This document shows, piece after piece, positions 6,772 to 7,529 of a stretch of DNA of 7,529 nucleotides (positions within the stretch are counted from its first letter, which is position 1; the number at the start of each line of letters is the position of its first letter). The stretch is taken from assembly GCF_002737765.1 (NCBI RefSeq), contig NZ_PEGG01000143.1:1-7529 (forward strand), in the 5' to 3' direction. Below the pieces are notes generated by a model. That model saw only the letters and a program-made list of their open reading frames with translations. It was not told where the DNA came from and ran no database searches. The translations under genes were made by a program, and so were the position numbers. The stretch comes from Caulobacter sp. B11 (GTDB lineage: Bacteria; Pseudomonadota; Alphaproteobacteria; Caulobacterales; Caulobacteraceae).

Positions 6772-7529
6772 TCAGGCCAGGCGTTCGATCCGGACCGTCG
6801 GCGAAGTCTGCTTGATCCGGGCCGCCATGGCGACGATCGCAGTTCGGGCGCATTCCAGATATTTGCGCCGCCGTCACCGTTTCCGCTACGCCGCCCACCG
6901 CCCTGGCCAGGCCATAGGACAGGGTCTGGCCCTCAAGGATCGAGGCGGCATAGAGCCGCGGTCAACAGGTCGCCGGTGCCGCTGGGCGAGCGCTCGGCCT
7001 TGGCGTGGGCGGACAGCCAGGCCTCCTGCGGTCGGCATAGACCACGCCGATCTCGCTGCCGCGGTGGACGGAACGAGACCAGGGTTCGGCTTGGCCAGCA
7101 GGCGGGCGGCGCGCACACGGGCCGATTGCGGATCGCGGGCGTCCGAGCCGGTCAGGCGCTGCAGCTCCCAGGCGTTGCGGCCACGAACATCGGCGCGCGG
7201 GATCAGTTCGGCCGCGATGGCCTCGGCCACTTCGGGGGCGACATCAAGCCCTTGCCGGCGTCGCCGCATGGTCGGGTCGATGAGCACGGTCGGCCTTGCG
7301 GCTGGAGGCGCCCTCGGCGTGGCGCGGCCCGCACGGCGTCGATGGCTCGGGCGGCGGCGCGGACCTGGGCGGCGCTTGGCGAATAGCCGGTGATCACCAC
7401 GTCGGTCAGGGCCAAACAGCCCGTTGGCCTCCATGCCGTCCAGCATCCCCTCGAGCACCTCGATCGGCACGGCGCGCGCCGCCGGGCACGCCCCAGCCTG
7501 GGTGACGGCCATAGAGGACGGTCGGAACG
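6772..7529 (-). pseudogene. pdxY: Pyridoxal kinase, PdxY-like (5' partial, many apparent frameshifts)
   Basis: A ribokinase-superfamily kinase that phosphorylates pyridoxal (and possibly pyridoxine or pyridoxamine) with ATP in the B6 salvage pathway. The N-terminus lies beyond the right edge. Recognisable blocks on the minus strand, in order: TVLYGRHPGWG (7522-7490), VPIEVLEGMLDGMEANGLFG (from 7470), TDVVITGYSPSAAQV (from 7406), TVLIDPTM (7290-7267), GDAGKG (7265-7248), DVAPEVAEAIAAELIPRAD (from 7245), NAWELQRLTG (7176-7147), SVHRGSEIGVVYADR (from 7072), GTGDLL with the anion-hole and catalytic Asp (from 6980), SILEGQ, ARAVGGVAETV, NIWNAPEL (from 6863), and ARIKQTSPTVRIERLA to the TGA at 6774-6772. 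These blocks lie in all three minus frames. I count at least eleven single-base indels, near 7471-7483, 7409-7411, 7291-7320, 7266, 7246-7248, 7085-7086, 7072-7073, 7022-7027, 6956-6957, 6865-6873 and 6838-6841. The frame bookkeeping closes exactly at the stop. As written it encodes no full kinase. Identity is firm; whether the gene is broken in nature is doubtful. Confidence 0.85.

Noticed and set aside
5676..6815. Plus-strand open frame of 379 codons opposite hydrolase A
   Set aside because: It is antisense to a gene with full family motifs; the translation is low-complexity and resembles no family I know.
1..7529. tRNA, rRNA, CRISPR array, insertion sequence, prophage or defence system
   Set aside because: I found no matching structure, repeat array, transposase or phage-type gene on either strand; all coding sequence is accounted for by ordinary chromosomal genes.

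Overview
The base composition (high GC, strong G/C preference at third codon positions) and the gene set point to an alphaproteobacterium, most likely Caulobacter or another member of the Caulobacteraceae. The set is an Oar-like TonB-dependent receptor, an aguA-aguB pair, family VIII esterase-like hydrolases and a pyridoxal kinase with the TVLYGRHPGWG motif. The genus is an inference; there is no rRNA or other marker here.

Layout. (1) 2-2265, plus: the C-terminal beta-barrel of an outer-membrane TonB-dependent receptor whose 5' end lies left of the window. One base appears to be missing near 184-189. It ends in a textbook intrinsic terminator (2290-2320). (2) 2321-2393: a short regulatory gap with an imperfect 28-bp palindrome. 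(3) 2394-3395 and 3392-4270, plus: aguA and aguB, overlapping by 4 bases. They convert agmatine through N-carbamoylputrescine to putrescine. (4) 4271-4411: a convergent intergenic region containing an AT-rich island with a perfect 10-bp hairpin. (5) 4412-7529, minus: three genes read leftwards, pyridoxal kinase (pdxY-like, cut by the right edge), hydrolase A (intact, 375 aa) and hydrolase B (375 aa once one frameshift is repaired). Hydrolases A and B are tandem paralogues, about 65% identical by hand alignment.

The genes form three units: the receptor, closed off by its terminator; the agmatine operon, probably with its own promoter; and the minus-strand cluster, whose promoter lies beyond the right edge. 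Nothing in the sequence ties the kinase to the two hydrolases except shared strand and close spacing.

An important caveat is sequence quality. One gene carries one apparent single-base indel, a second carries another, and the kinase carries at least eleven in about 750 bases, while the encoded protein stays conserved between them. This indel-only pattern looks more like consensus error, worst towards the right end, than gene decay. I do not see a clearly new biological system. The most interesting leads are the palindrome upstream of aguA, the tandem hydrolase pair, and the three local cysteine pairs in the receptor.
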